NCBI RefSeq assembly: GCF_910589235.1
Contig: NC_060978.1
Location: forward strand, 3,238,877 to 3,302,876
Source of the DNA: Vespa crabro
Taxonomy: Eukaryota > Arthropoda > Insecta > Hymenoptera > Vespidae
Length of the DNA: 64,000 nucleotides
Direction: 5' to 3'
Made by a program: the position numbers and the translations under genes. The notes beneath the pieces were generated by a model that was given only the letters and a program-made list of their open reading frames with translations, did no database searches and was not told the origin of the DNA. This document shows positions 22,439-33,267 of this stretch, in pieces (the stretch's first letter is position 1; each line of letters begins with the position of its first letter).

Positions 22439-24180
22439 TTCCTTTTCTCGAAGCCAAGAAGATATCTTTTTGTTCATCTTAGATTCTAAGAAGAAAATAA
22501 ATAATGGAAACATTCGATGCGCTAAAAGAAAACAGAGAAGAATAAGCAAAATATTCTGATGTAATTCATTAGATTTTTATCGGAACGAGTGAGTATATTA
22601 CTAATCATATTAATTATATCATCTATTTAATTCGTATCAAATAAATGTCACGCTCAAATTTTTCATCGATCGTTCGTTTCAATAAAACAAATTAGTTTAA
22701 AATCTATCGAGCAATAATGATGATTTTTATTAAAGGTGAGACCTTGAAAATTACTATTATCGTGGAAAAAAGGAACGTATGAAACGAGCAGTGTCTCGAA
22801 GGTACGACTCTAAGAATTCAATTAAATATTGTATCAGCGGTTTCGAATTACGCTCGTGTTTGCTCCGGCAATTTCATTAACGCGGTTTCCCCTCTGGCTT
22901 CCTGCATAAGTGCCGCTCGTTTTCTGCGGCGGCAGCGTGCACACGAGCGCCCTACCACGCGGAAATAGCTTTCCGCACGGCCGAACCTTATGACTGTTGG
23001 GTGTTCCGTTTAAAAGCCACTACCACCACGTGAAACGGCCGTTCAAATTTTCTTGGACCAGCAGTATTAGAGATCCATTTCTTTATGGATTTCTTTCGAT
23101 TCAATGACAAATTTATTCTAATAAACTGAATATCTAATATAATGTTTCTAATTGATAAAAGAAAATTAATTCATTAAATGGTTCCTTTGTTTTAGTTTAT
23201 GTTACGTTACGTCGGATTATTCTTCAATACTTTTTGCTTCCCAATAAAAAGTGAACGGAAAATTAAATTAAAAAAGAAACACAATGACTATCGTTCATAG
23301 TTCGAAGTCAATAGGAATCGGTCAGTATCCAATGTGTTTCAGCCAGGAAGTCGAATTAATTTCACGTTATTTGAACAAAGATATTACCTCCATTCGCTTA
23401 TTTTTCCTTTCACGTTCGGCTATCTTTGCACTCTGTTATAGAAACATCCGGCTGGTCTCTGTTTTTCGTACTAACTTTACCGTAGAAGAGAAGGATGTAT
23501 GATGCAGTATAAAATATACAAACGGCAGGTAATGATTAAATATAAAAGCCTTGAAAATTCGCCTCGCTCAATCAAAAAAAAATACATATACATATATTTT
23601 TTTTTTTTCATCACATATCCGTATCTGCTCTAGGGATTGTATATCTATGTAATATTAAAGTTTTAATAGTACGTTTATATATCACGTATAAGCAATATAT
23701 GTTCTCTTTCCAATAAAGTAAACGATATTGCCAAGGTAGAGATAAAAGTCTTGTTTTTCTTTTGCGGATCTACGAAATTTTAATTTTCCCTGGTTTTACA
23801 CGTTAAAAATATCTAGAATGGATTAAATCTGGTAATATTAATGGTTCGAACAACCGTACGATGTCTGGATTCATTCGGACCTTTTCGTTTGTATCTTTCA
23901 CTAAATATAGTCGAAAAGAAAATTTTTCCAATGATCGAATCAATATATGGCAAGCCATACCTTCTACGGCGAAAATTAAATACGTCTAATCCGTGCAACT
24001 TTTTCGAGTAATATTTACCAGTAATATTTCACGTATCGATTTTTATCTCAGTTCTATCGATAGCATTGAAATAATATTAAAATAATGGATAGACTTTTTT
24101 TCTATTTACTTTTATTTTTTCTTTCTCATTTTGGCACCATCACAAACGTCCTTATTATCCTGTCGAGGTATTATTAATTA
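22437..24180. other. AT-rich non-coding stretch around a GC-richer island
   Basis: Mostly AT-rich with dense stops. The exception is the block at 22830-23060, listed separately. Poly-A/T runs at 23574-23610 frame a TACATATACATATA segment. The 72-codon frame at 23284-23502 has no recognisable family. Confidence 0.55.
22830..23060. promoter_or_regulatory. Possible cis-regulatory island with an E-box
   Basis: A compact, GC-richer, unique block amid AT-rich DNA. It contains CATTAACGCGG, TGCATAAGTGCCGC, CTGCGGCGGCAGCG, CCGTTTAAAAGCC and a CACGTG E-box (ACCACGTGAAACG, near 23027-23033). It has no open frame of note. The contrast with both flanks and the lack of low complexity suggest a conserved element, but this is inference. 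Confidence 0.25.
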
Positions 24181-24222
24181 TACTTATTCACTGATTAAAA
24201 AGTTTCTTTTTGGTCTACTTAG

Positions 24223-24365
24223 AGTCTCAGGAGGGTGTAGTTCAGCGGATTGATGGGTATAACAGGGATGTCCATTTTGATTGTCAGAAGGTTGAAGTAT
24301 CTTCTACTTCGGTGTTCGTGACTCACGAAACCTTGATGGATCGATTTGCGAACGACCATAGTTAA
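24223..24365 (+). CDS. Weak candidate terminal exon, function unknown
   Basis: A pyrimidine-rich run (TTTCTTTTTGGTCTACTTAG, AG at 24221-24222) resembles a splice acceptor. It opens a frame of about 47 codons ending at TAA 24363-24365. The translation, containing QEGVVQRIDGYNRDVHFDCQ and ending in DRFANDHS, is of mixed composition and not repeat-derived. No ATG starts it, so it could only be a last coding exon. No matching upstream exon or polyadenylation signal was identified and no family is recognised. Chance is the simplest alternative. Confidence 0.12.
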
Positions 24366-24424
24366 GAAGAGTGTACTGAGGGGTGGCAATCGCATGGTGA
24401 GAAGCAGAAGAAAGTGGAAAGGGG

Positions 24425-24447
24425 GAGAGAGAGAGAGAGAGAGAGAC
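24425..24447. repeat. (GA)n microsatellite
   Basis: About 11 GA copies after GGGGG. Confidence 0.94.
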
Positions 24448-24631
24448 GCATTCGGAATACGTGATCGATGCGTCCATTCAAGTTGGGCCGACTTTTACCG
24501 TAGGAAAACTTTCGAGATGCATAACTTTCGCGATGAATGCTTCATCGACAGATTTACGATAGCGCGTGCTCGCAAACGAGTACACGCGTGTTTACTTTGC
24601 TGCACTGCCCGTTCACGCGAGCACGATCTCT

Positions 24632-24650
24632 GAGAGAGAGAGAGAGAGAG

Positions 24651-24699
<49 letters not shown>
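24632..24699. repeat. Compound (GA)n-(GT)n repeat
   Basis: About 11 GA copies (24632-24654) switch to about 19 GT copies (to 24691), then ATGTGTG. It is the only long GT tract in the window. Confidence 0.97.
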
Positions 24700-24700
<1 letters not shown>

Positions 24701-25558
24701 AGAGAAGTAACCTCCTGAAAAAGCATTGAAAATCGCTCAGAGGCAAGGAAAAGAATTTATTGCTTCGCAGATTGCGAAATGTTACAATACGATCGAGACC
24801 GCGAGCATTAAAAAAAGATATTTGATGCATTTGGTTATTTCGATTGCGACGGAGTTAATGGTCCTCTTTTTTTCATACGAGAAATGGAATTTATATTCGA
24901 AATATAGCTCGTTCCTCTTTTTTTTTCTTTTTTCTTTATTTCTTCGTCTTTCCATCAGCTTATATCGTTTTCTATATATCTTCGTGGTTTTAAATCGAAC
25001 AAATTTATCCAGACTCAATTTGCGTAGTTTTAATCGAACGTTTGATCGTTGAGACAGTTCAATGACCAAATATCGAATAAGGAACGCTAATGAAAGAAAA
25101 TATATATGCAACGACAAGATTTTCTCGATTAAAGGGAAATTATTTATTTATTTGTTTTTTCTTTTCTTTTTTTATTTTCAACGACCACACAGATAACCAT
25201 GACGTAGTTTTAAAGGTACAACGTTAATACGTATGTATACTCATGCACGTATATTATATGGATACAATGATCTTATTTTTGAAAAATAAAAAAGAAAAAA
25301 AAAAGAAAAAGAAAACGAAAAACAAGAGAGAGAAAAAAGTAGGAGGAAAAGTGCTCAATATGCAAATGAGACTATCCATTTTGTTAATGCAAATATGCAA
25401 ATATAGCGTCTGTCGTTGTTTACACCGCGTGCCTGCGTTACGGTCGCGAGGGAAAGACAGTCTTTTCTGTAGGAAAACCCAATATAGTAGGGTAAGAGAG
25501 GAATTCCAAATTTTACTACCGCGTCGACATTTTTAAATGGAATAGTTGAAAGATTTCT

Positions 25559-25568
<10 letters not shown>
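24700..25568. other. Non-coding stretch with poly-A/T segments
   Basis: 24915-24945 is T-rich, 25284-25340 is A/AAAAG-rich and 25151-25185 is T-rich. Opposite-strand frames at 24726-25052 and 24782-25117 overlap and lack known domains. ATGCAAAT-like octamer words occur at 25359-25405 (TATGCAAATGAG, ATGCAAATATGCAAATATAG), an unusual local cluster. Confidence 0.5.
25359..25405. promoter_or_regulatory. Cluster of ATGCAAAT octamer-like words
   Basis: Three ATGCAAAT matches occur within about 45 bp (near 25360, 25388 and 25396). This word is the classic POU-domain octamer. The cluster could bind POU factors such as Nubbin/Oct types, but no promoter or gene is adjacent and this is inference from the motif alone. 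Confidence 0.25.
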
Positions 25569-25621
<53 letters not shown>

Positions 25622-25630
25622 GGAGAGGGA
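25569..25630. repeat. (GA)n microsatellite
   Basis: About 22 uninterrupted GA copies, then GGGAGAGAGGGAGAGGG. Confidence 0.97.
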
Positions 25631-25727
25631 AGTAGAGTAAAAAAATTATATCTACTTGAATAAGTTTCTAGTTCGATAAAGAATAACGCGAGAATCATTC
25701 TCGAAGGCGCGACAGATATAAAATCTA

Positions 25728-25835
25728 TATACGGTGTCCCGAAAGTTTTCGATAAGCTCTTAAAAGAAATGGAAGATCGATGCGAGAAAGTTTCGACCGG
25801 TAAAATCTTCTTCAAAAATACAAAAGTTATCTCTC
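25728..25835. mobile_element. Possible remnant of a dispersed repeat or transposon
   Basis: TACGGTGTCCCGAAAGTTTT (25730-25749) and TTCAAAAATACAAAAGTTAT (25811-25830) resemble words I associate with dispersed arthropod repeat ends (GGTGTCCC-type tips with an ACAAAAGTTAT inner motif). No inverted repeat, target-site duplication or transposase reading frame is visible. This is weak pattern memory, not a family assignment. Confidence 0.15.
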
Positions 25836-28660
25836 TCGAGAGGGAGTATATCCGGACGCGATCTATTTTTCTTCCGCAAGCGCGGAAGTGCTATTCTCAT
25901 ACAACGAAAAGCGAACAGTAATCCACGACTTTCGATAGCTCGAACGGTAACCGAGTAGATTTCTAAGGAAGGAGAATTGAAGGTACCACAATTGCTACTG
26001 CACTGCGGCTAACTCGATCACATTAAACTTTTACACGCATCGACTCTAGCGAGGTTTAACAGTCCTAGACAACTTTTGTACGTCTCCACGAACGGGTAAA
26101 ACGTATAGCCTTGCAATATTCTCTCCCAACTTTTGTATCTTCGTGACACTTAATACGATACTTTATCTCGTTTTAAATAAAATTTTCACCATATAACGTT
26201 GTTTTTAACTATCATTCATTTCGACATCTCGATCTCGATTTATTTATCAAAAATTGAAAATCTTCTTTTGGTAATATACAACGAATCATTTCGCGCGATT
26301 ACACGAAACTTCCTGTATCTGACATATCGATCGTCAATTTTCACTTTTTCTTATATAATAAAATTTTTTACTTTGCGATCTTTCTTACTTTTCCATACTT
26401 TTTCATGAAAAATGTATGGTTCTTTTTCATCTCGAATGTAGGTTCGAGTACGTTGAATGGTGCGAGATAATAAGCTCGTAATTCGCGGCTTAAGGCACCA
26501 TAAGAAAAACACGCTAACGTTTGAAGTTTCGGGAGTAAATCTTGTACGTATTTATATACCTATATATGTGGTTATGGTGCTTTAGAAACCGATCCCTTCT
26601 CTCGCGTCTTTCTTAGTAATACTTTTATATGACATTTTGTCTAGGGTGAAAGAGCTTTTCCTTATCTTTAGCTGAAGAAACCAAAAGACGTTTGTTAAAA
26701 AAGGCATCTTGAAAAATCAGAGACGTTTATTACTAAAAGAGCGAGTGCTCGAGGAATAAGATTAAGTGGATGATCGAACGAATTAGAAGAAGTTAAAGAA
26801 CGCGGTGAAAGTTGTAAAGACAATAGCTAAAGGAGTAAAGGGAAGAAGATTATAGACGACGAAGGGGTGAATCATGGAAGTAAAAATCGACTGTCGTCGA
26901 GGTTTATCGAAACTTTCACTCGGAGTTTATAACCAGAGGGAAGAGGAGGTAGAACATGGGGGATGTAAGAAAGAAGTCGAAGTCCGGCGTGGCAGCTGGA
27001 CAAATCCACTTATTTCCGTGAGCTTCGAAGATAACATCCGCAGCGGATTTAGTCTGGCTTACAACGAAGCTAGGAAAGTATCGAATAAAGGAGGACGAAA
27101 GAATCGCACGAGGGAGGAAACGAAAATCTACAAGGAAGCGGAACAAGAACGGCGGTTGCTCTCGAAATCGTACGTATCATCGCGATGATAGGAAAACATT
27201 GATCCCTCAAAGAAAATAGCCGGCAGGACAAAGCGCATACAAACGAGATTTAAAGATAGACTTGGACGTTAGACGTTTCTTTCGAGATTATATAAAAGCT
27301 TTTGAGAATCGATACGAGGAGAGTCGACCTTCTTTACTTTTTCTTCATTTCCTCTTTCTATCTAGTTGCTCCTTTTCTCCTTCCTGGCGCCATTAGCACC
27401 GACAAAATTCTCCAAAGTTGAGGGTCGGCCCTTCACACGAAAGCTTGCGATTTTAACGAGGAAGGTCAACGTACCTACGTTTCACTTTGTAATTCCGCAA
27501 CGTGGAGAAATTAAACGGCGAGAAGCGCAATAATTAACTCGGATCTCGAGCGTACCAACGATGTGCACGCTTTTATTTAAATTTAGCATAATCTACGTTC
27601 TTGATTTTACACTGCCACCAACTTTTACTCTTTATACTCTACTTTATACTCTACAATCTTGTGATTATATATTAGCTGTTATAAATTTAACAATGCAATA
27701 TATATTTTTAATGGTAAATATAATATATAGTAAAATACACATACTGGTATGTGTCCGAAAAATTAATAAATATAATGGATTATTCTTTGTTCATGGTTAT
27801 ACGCTTGAACGTATTCGATACTTTGAATGACAAATAAGCATCGAATGTAAACAAAGCTTTGAGTTTACAGCCGGTGAGGTATCGAACGGATAGATTAGTC
27901 CTTTGTTTACTATCGAGGGAGACTCCCAAGCCGATCTTCAGCGTTCTCCTTATATCACGACACGTACATATTATACTCTTATCTTCTTCTTACAGCACTA
28001 ACATTTTTTCATTGCTTGCACTACAGACACGGTGACGTTGGATTATTTTTCTATATATGAGCCATATCCTATATCCATCATGGATTGAAAGTATTAAAAC
28101 ACATATTAACAAGATATATTTAATTCGTATAATTCTTAAGCAATTGCAATTAGTTAATAGATAAATCGTTTTACGTTTACAGGAATTATTTATCAACTAC
28201 CATCTTAGATTAATTCGATTTGAGAATGTTCGTATTTTTCTTATTGATCGATGATTGCGGTCTTAAAGGAAACAGGTGGAAAAATTTTCTCGCATGATTC
28301 AGGACACATGGAGGAATTAGAATGTCTTGCCCCCGAAACGAAAACTTACGACCGGAAGGAGATCGATGGAAGGGAGAATCGCGTTTATTGTCAACGTAAA
28401 TCTATGGATACTCAGATTGATTTGAATAATGTAGATGGGCAGACTCGTAAACTCGATTAACGTACGATTGCTTCTATCCTCCGGTAAAGTCATAAATAAC
28501 TGTTCAAACGAAGTAGGTCGTTCGAGTCCGCACCCGCGGAAAATGGCGCTTGCCGATTCGTGTCAGTGAATTTCGATACCTCCGCCGGAATTAGACTGCC
28601 GCGGAGTAAATTAATAGCAAAAGGCTTCCAACAAAAATAAAATCAAAAACGTTACGTACG
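25836..28660. other. AT-rich non-coding stretch, no gene found
   Basis: Low repeat content. Frames at 26199-26408, 26874-27188 and its opposite-strand partner 26916-27146 have no domains. 27560-27830 and 27990-28200 are very AT-rich. A unique block at 28495-28625 mixes CACCCGCGGAAAATGGCGC with GAGTAAATTAATAGC and has mild regulatory texture. Confidence 0.55.
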
Positions 28661-28670
28661 ATACGTGCGC

Positions 28671-28782
28671 GTTCGTTCATTCGTTCGTTCGTTCGTTCGT
28701 TCGTTCGTTCGTTCGTTCGTTCGTTCGTTCGTTCGTTCGTTCGTTCGTTCGTTCGTTCGTTCGTTCGTTCGTTCGTTCGTTT
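28671..28782. repeat. (GTTC)n tetranucleotide microsatellite
   Basis: About 111 bp of GTTC units with a single imperfection (CATTC at 28678-28683), then over 95 bp perfect. It is the longest array in the window. Four bases per unit give the repeating peptide RSFV in the plus frame, so the 60-codon frame at 28665-28847 is spurious. Confidence 0.98.
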
Positions 28783-31119
28783 TACGCTCTACCGATCGTG
28801 TAGATAACGTTGGTGAATTTTTCAACGTCGTACTCGAAACACAATGAGAGAAGATTCTCAGAACGCGAGAAATTAACTTAACGACGAGGAGATGTAGATC
28901 CCCAATAAGACTAAACTTTCTTTATCCTTATTCGTTTCTCCGTAATCGAGTTTTCGACAAGAATCTACTCTTCGTTTTGATTATATAGGATTATTCCAAA
29001 ACTTAAGCGAAGGAGGTGATAATGAATGAAGAGAAGGAGTAGGTCAATGATATTATACAGTGCTTGCAATAAAATAAAATCTCTTTTATGATTTGTAAAA
29101 AGAGGTGATTAAATTTTGAACCTTGCCATATATTTAAGTACGTGTATCGAGTAAAATATGTTCTCTTATCTATGTTTTGCGATAATAACACGTATAAAAT
29201 GCTTTTTTTTTCTCCTTACACCACGGAGAGAATAAAAAGAGAAAGTTCTTCGAGTTCGCTTATGCGAAAATATCCAGTTCCATAAAACTTCCCTTATCGA
29301 AATACGTAAATATTACATACGTATGTACTTTACATTAAACGCGATACGTATTGTATGTTTGTACATAACGAAAGCAATTCACACGATAGGTAGATAGGTA
29401 ATAGTTAGGTACTAGGTACCGTCTCGGGATAGGAGAAGAAAATAAGAGGCTCATTTTCAACGCTGAGAAGCTTACGCCGAAAGCTCGATCGATTAAGGAA
29501 GAAGAAGGGTATAAGAGCGACCAGGTGGTAGCTGTACGTCGGGCACGTTCCCGAGTATCATAGTGAAAGAGAGAGGCAGTGCCTTAATAGAATGTAACGT
29601 AGTTACGAGAGAAATTACGTTCCCTGCTTTTGCAATTTTGAGGTACCTTCTAACTACATTTAACGAGCAGGAGGAAGACAAGCCGGAGGAGTTACTTCGA
29701 CCGAAACGTTTCGTCGGTTATACGTCGTTACGGTCGAAAAACATTTCATCTCGCAATGATCGCAAAAGCTATTTGTAAAGTTGCAACGACGTGGCATGAT
29801 TAAAGCTCCTTTGTATTTCGATATTGTTGAATGAAAAAACAGAATACAGAGAAATAGCTCTATCTATAGTATATACATCGTTCATTTTTTAAACGTAATT
29901 AACATATACTCTGTCAAGTCATTTTTCGATAGGTAAACGTTATTTCCACGCCGCGTCTCTCTCTTTTAATTTCTTTCGTTTTTATGATCATTCCTTTGTA
30001 AAGGAGTTCATGACGTTTCGAACGAATTGTTCCCATTAAATCCGAATAAGGATCGATGGAACCTTTATATCTTCTTCTTAAGCGGCGCTCGAACTATCTT
30101 GGATTTCTTCGAAGAAAGTTGCTCGACACTCGTTTGAACAAAGCTTGCGAAACGAGTTGTACGAAGAAACGAGAACCGTATCCGTTCGTATACTCCGTCC
30201 GACGAATATTCCGAATCGACGAGGTAATTTGAAAATCGTCGAGTAATTCGTACAAATCGAAGTACACTTGAGATGAATTCGATGGGTCTGGAGAACTCGA
30301 ATTACGTTAAATGTAAGGAGGGAGGAGAATAACCACAGAGCTCTGAAAGGTATCGCGAGAATGACGATGAGGATAGGGAGAGGGATAAGGAAAGGAGGAC
30401 GGAGGAGGAGGAAGAGAAAGAGGAAGAAAAGGGATCTTGAATGGCTCCGAGCAGCGTTCTACGGATGTCACCGGGATGATTCGATAACGTGGCCCGCGGC
30501 AGATGCGCCCTCGGTATCCCAATTTCGACTCTCCCTTCGTCGTAGTCGTTGTCGTCTTTAGGCGAGCGTGAAAAACCTGATTACTCCGTCTTCTCTCGTG
30601 CACGCATTTTCCCAGAAAAGTGCGTTACTTTTGTCGTTCTTCCTCGTACTCCTCGTTCGGAACGATGAAATTATCGCTCGTAGTACTGACTCGCTGGATC
30701 GTTCGCAAACCCTCCACCACCTCCGTACAATGGCTGCTCCATGCTATTGTATCGTACTAAGCGCGTGACTATTCTCCCTCTCTCTCCCTCTCCTTTCTTC
30801 CTTTTACTTTTCCTTTTTTCTTTTTTTTTTTTATTTCTGCCCTCAGCACGACCACTCCATTTTCCTTCGTCCGCCCGTCAATTTAATAACGCGCTCAGCG
30901 TTTTTTCAATAAACCGACAACACTTTCGCGAATTTCCTCGGACCGAGCGGGAAAAGGTAAATCGTTCCTTCGAAATATCATAAATATGCGCGAAGATGCG
31001 CTATTTGCATTGCCTCTTGACGCAGTTTTCGATTAGAATAAATTTATCAAATTTGTTTATTGATTGAAAAACTCTTAGCTCGTTAAACGACGATCGATCG
31101 TCTCTTCTAGCATATTATC
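28783..31119. other. Non-coding stretch, no gene found
   Basis: No tract longer than about 20 bp except a T-rich run at 30807-30832 and a purine-rich run at 30362-30432. The frame 30307-30603 (-) is Pro/Ser-rich from that purine run. 29300-29450 is AT-rich with ACGTATGTAC-like words. No protein family or RNA gene recognised. Confidence 0.55.
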
Positions 31120-31480
31120 GTGCGAATTAGGTGACGTTGATTAACGCTTTAATCGAGAGATCAACGCGATTATCGGCTTGCCCGAGTTCCCACGAAGGCG
31201 CAAAACGTCGGCAAAGTTTTAAGATTCGACCGCGATTGGATAACGTAAGTGGACAGTCGGGTTCGGCGGAGCGTTTTATGTGGACCGACAGTAATTAATT
31301 ACGCAGCTTTACCGCGGCATTTAAGTTAATGCTCGAACCGTGTGCTTACTGGCGGAGTTTCCGGCAGGGTGCCGTGCTGCTTACCACGGAAGGAGGGTAA
31401 CTAAATTTAATATCGCGCGGATTCCAATCTCCCGGATTATTTTGGAATGTGATATGGCTGTAGGGCAGCGGCGTTTATAT
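31120..31480. promoter_or_regulatory. Strongest candidate conserved regulatory block
   Basis: Some 360 bp of unique sequence with no repeats and no long open frame. AT cores (GTTGATTAACGC, AGTAATTAATTACGC, GCATTTAAGTTAATGC, CTAAATTTAATATCG) alternate with GC-rich words (GGCTTGCCCGAG, GTCGGGTTCGGCGGAGCG, TTTACCGCGGC, TTTCCGGCAGGGTGCC). This is the pattern most like a homeodomain-bound insect enhancer or conserved non-coding element in this window. Function is inferred; conservation was not tested. Confidence 0.3.
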
Positions 31481-32435
31481 ATCGAAGATTCGACCAAGTG
31501 TGGATGGAATAATAGGTGAGCTTCTTCTTGTGTCCCGTTCGCGTCTGCGAGATCCTGCTTTTCCTTGCGAAGTGAATCGCGCGTGTGGCCGAGGAGGATG
31601 CGGTCAGAATTCCGGTCCGGAAGAACAGGAACGGTTAAAGAACATCGTTTTCCGTAGCACCGTTGAGCGAGCCCTAACGCGTCTCTAGCTTCTATTTATC
31701 GGACATACGTATGTGCCTCATAATCCGCGCGATCTTTGAAATTATTATCAACCGAATTAATCCTTTATAGAGCAACGTCCGGTTTGTTTATCATCCTCGA
31801 GCAAATTTATCCAGGTTCTCATCATATAAATCGATAATTTTCAAAGCCACATCCTTTACCTGTTTACCGAATAGAAATTATATTTTCCAATTTGTTTTGA
31901 AATTTGTGCTTCATTTTCATGCGTAAGCTCATCGGACAGCGAAGCGCAACAAATTGTGAATGCGATAAAAGCTCTTCGTCGTAATAATTTTAATGAAAAC
32001 TTTTCTTATTTATCGTTCGGCATTTCTCAATGCTTTCTATTACTACTTTTCTCTTTCGATTCGACGTTAAGACATCGGCGTTGCGCGTCTGAAAAGAGCC
32101 GAAGCTCGCGAAAAGCGAGGAAATCTCGTGGGTGACACCACGCAAGAGAACGTTTATTTCTGTATAATTACTTGAGGAGAAAGCGTGGTAAAGGAAAGCA
32201 ATTTACAGATCGTTACGTAAAAGACGTCGGGAAGTCGAGCGTCTCGACGCCCTTGCCTCTTCTTTAGTTTCGGCTCGCGCGAGCTACTAGCTCGTTCTGG
32301 CTTAGATCCCTTTTGCAGACGACTCGCGAGAATTACGAGCCGTTTTCACAGAACTTTCGCCTCCTATTCGAACGACAAAGTTCTTCTAAACCTTCTCACG
32401 CCCCCTCCTTTCTTCTCTTTCTTCCTTTCTACTTT

Positions 32436-32438
<3 letters not shown>
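31481..32438. other. Unique non-coding stretch
   Basis: The 62-codon frame 31500-31688 is of mixed composition (a Cys/Gly-rich part and an EEQERLKN part) but has no known domain. The remainder has dense stops. The pyrimidine-rich part from 32375 leads into the CT repeat. Confidence 0.5.

Positions 32439-32470
<32 letters not shown>
32439..32470. repeat. (CT)n microsatellite
   Basis: About 16 CT copies followed by CCCCCC. Confidence 0.96.
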
Positions 32471-32473
<3 letters not shown>

Positions 32474-32485
32474 CCCTTCTCCCTC

Positions 32486-32527
32486 TGTCTATCTATCCAC
32501 CCATCTATCCGTCCATCTATCTATCTC
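32486..32527. repeat. Imperfect (CTAT/CCAT)n tetranucleotide repeat
   Basis: CTATCTATCCACCCATCTAT and similar units: about ten 4-bp units with C/T exchange. Together with the CT tract it makes a pyrimidine-dominated stretch of roughly 150 bp. Confidence 0.85.
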
Positions 32528-33222
32528 TTTCTCTTTCTTATTCTCGTTTTATCCTTGTCACACTCTTGAAAACCAGAATTAATTCAAGCTAACAGGCCGC
32601 TACCGCATTCTAACGTTGCTCGTAGCACCGACCCACTGGGAGTACTGGGACACTGAATGTTTGGAAAGTTTCGTAGAATGCCGTTCGACTAATTATCACA
32701 ATCGTTTCGAGTTACGAGGTTAATTCACGCGAAACTTTCCAAGAGACTTTTATCGGAGTGTTCCGTCGTTGATTTTTCCTGTCGTTTGATCAACCTTCTC
32801 CGATAACTTTGTTAAAGAAACGTAAATGCTGATAAGCATTAAATGTCTTTAATCGTGAAACTTTGCAAACGTTCGTTTCTAGTTTACTAAAATATCTTAA
32901 TCGGTATAACTGTGTTGTATTATCGAGCAATATGTAAAAATTTTTCTTTTTTTCGTTAATACGCTCGTCAATTAGGATTTAGGAATCTTTCGATTCTTAT
33001 CAGAGTCCATTGGAAATTTCGAATTATCGCACGATAAAATGCGAAGGTTGCATCCTTCTGGTTAAAGTTACCGATCCCGCCTATCGGCCGATAAATCGCC
33101 GACGTCAGTCGGTTTTATCGTCGAGCTTCGCCACTGGGAAAGCGAACAGGAAAAAATTCACTGGCACCGGTCAAACCGCAGAACTCGGCGGGAAGCTATA
33201 AAGTATCGTATGCCTACTGTTC

Positions 33223-33225
<3 letters not shown>
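32528..33225. other. Unique non-coding stretch
   Basis: No repeat of note. A mildly GC-rich part at 33060-33190 (CGATCCCGCCTATCGGCCG, ACTGGCACCGG) contains a short open frame without recognisable domain. Confidence 0.5.

Positions 33226-33265
<40 letters not shown>
33226..33265. repeat. (CT)n microsatellite
   Basis: About 20 uninterrupted CT copies, then CCCCC. Confidence 0.97.

Positions 33266-33267
<2 letters not shown>

Noticed and set aside
24231..24310. tRNA-like start (GGGTGTAGTTCAGCGG)
   Set aside because: No acceptable T arm, anticodon stem or closing acceptor strand follows within 80 nt.
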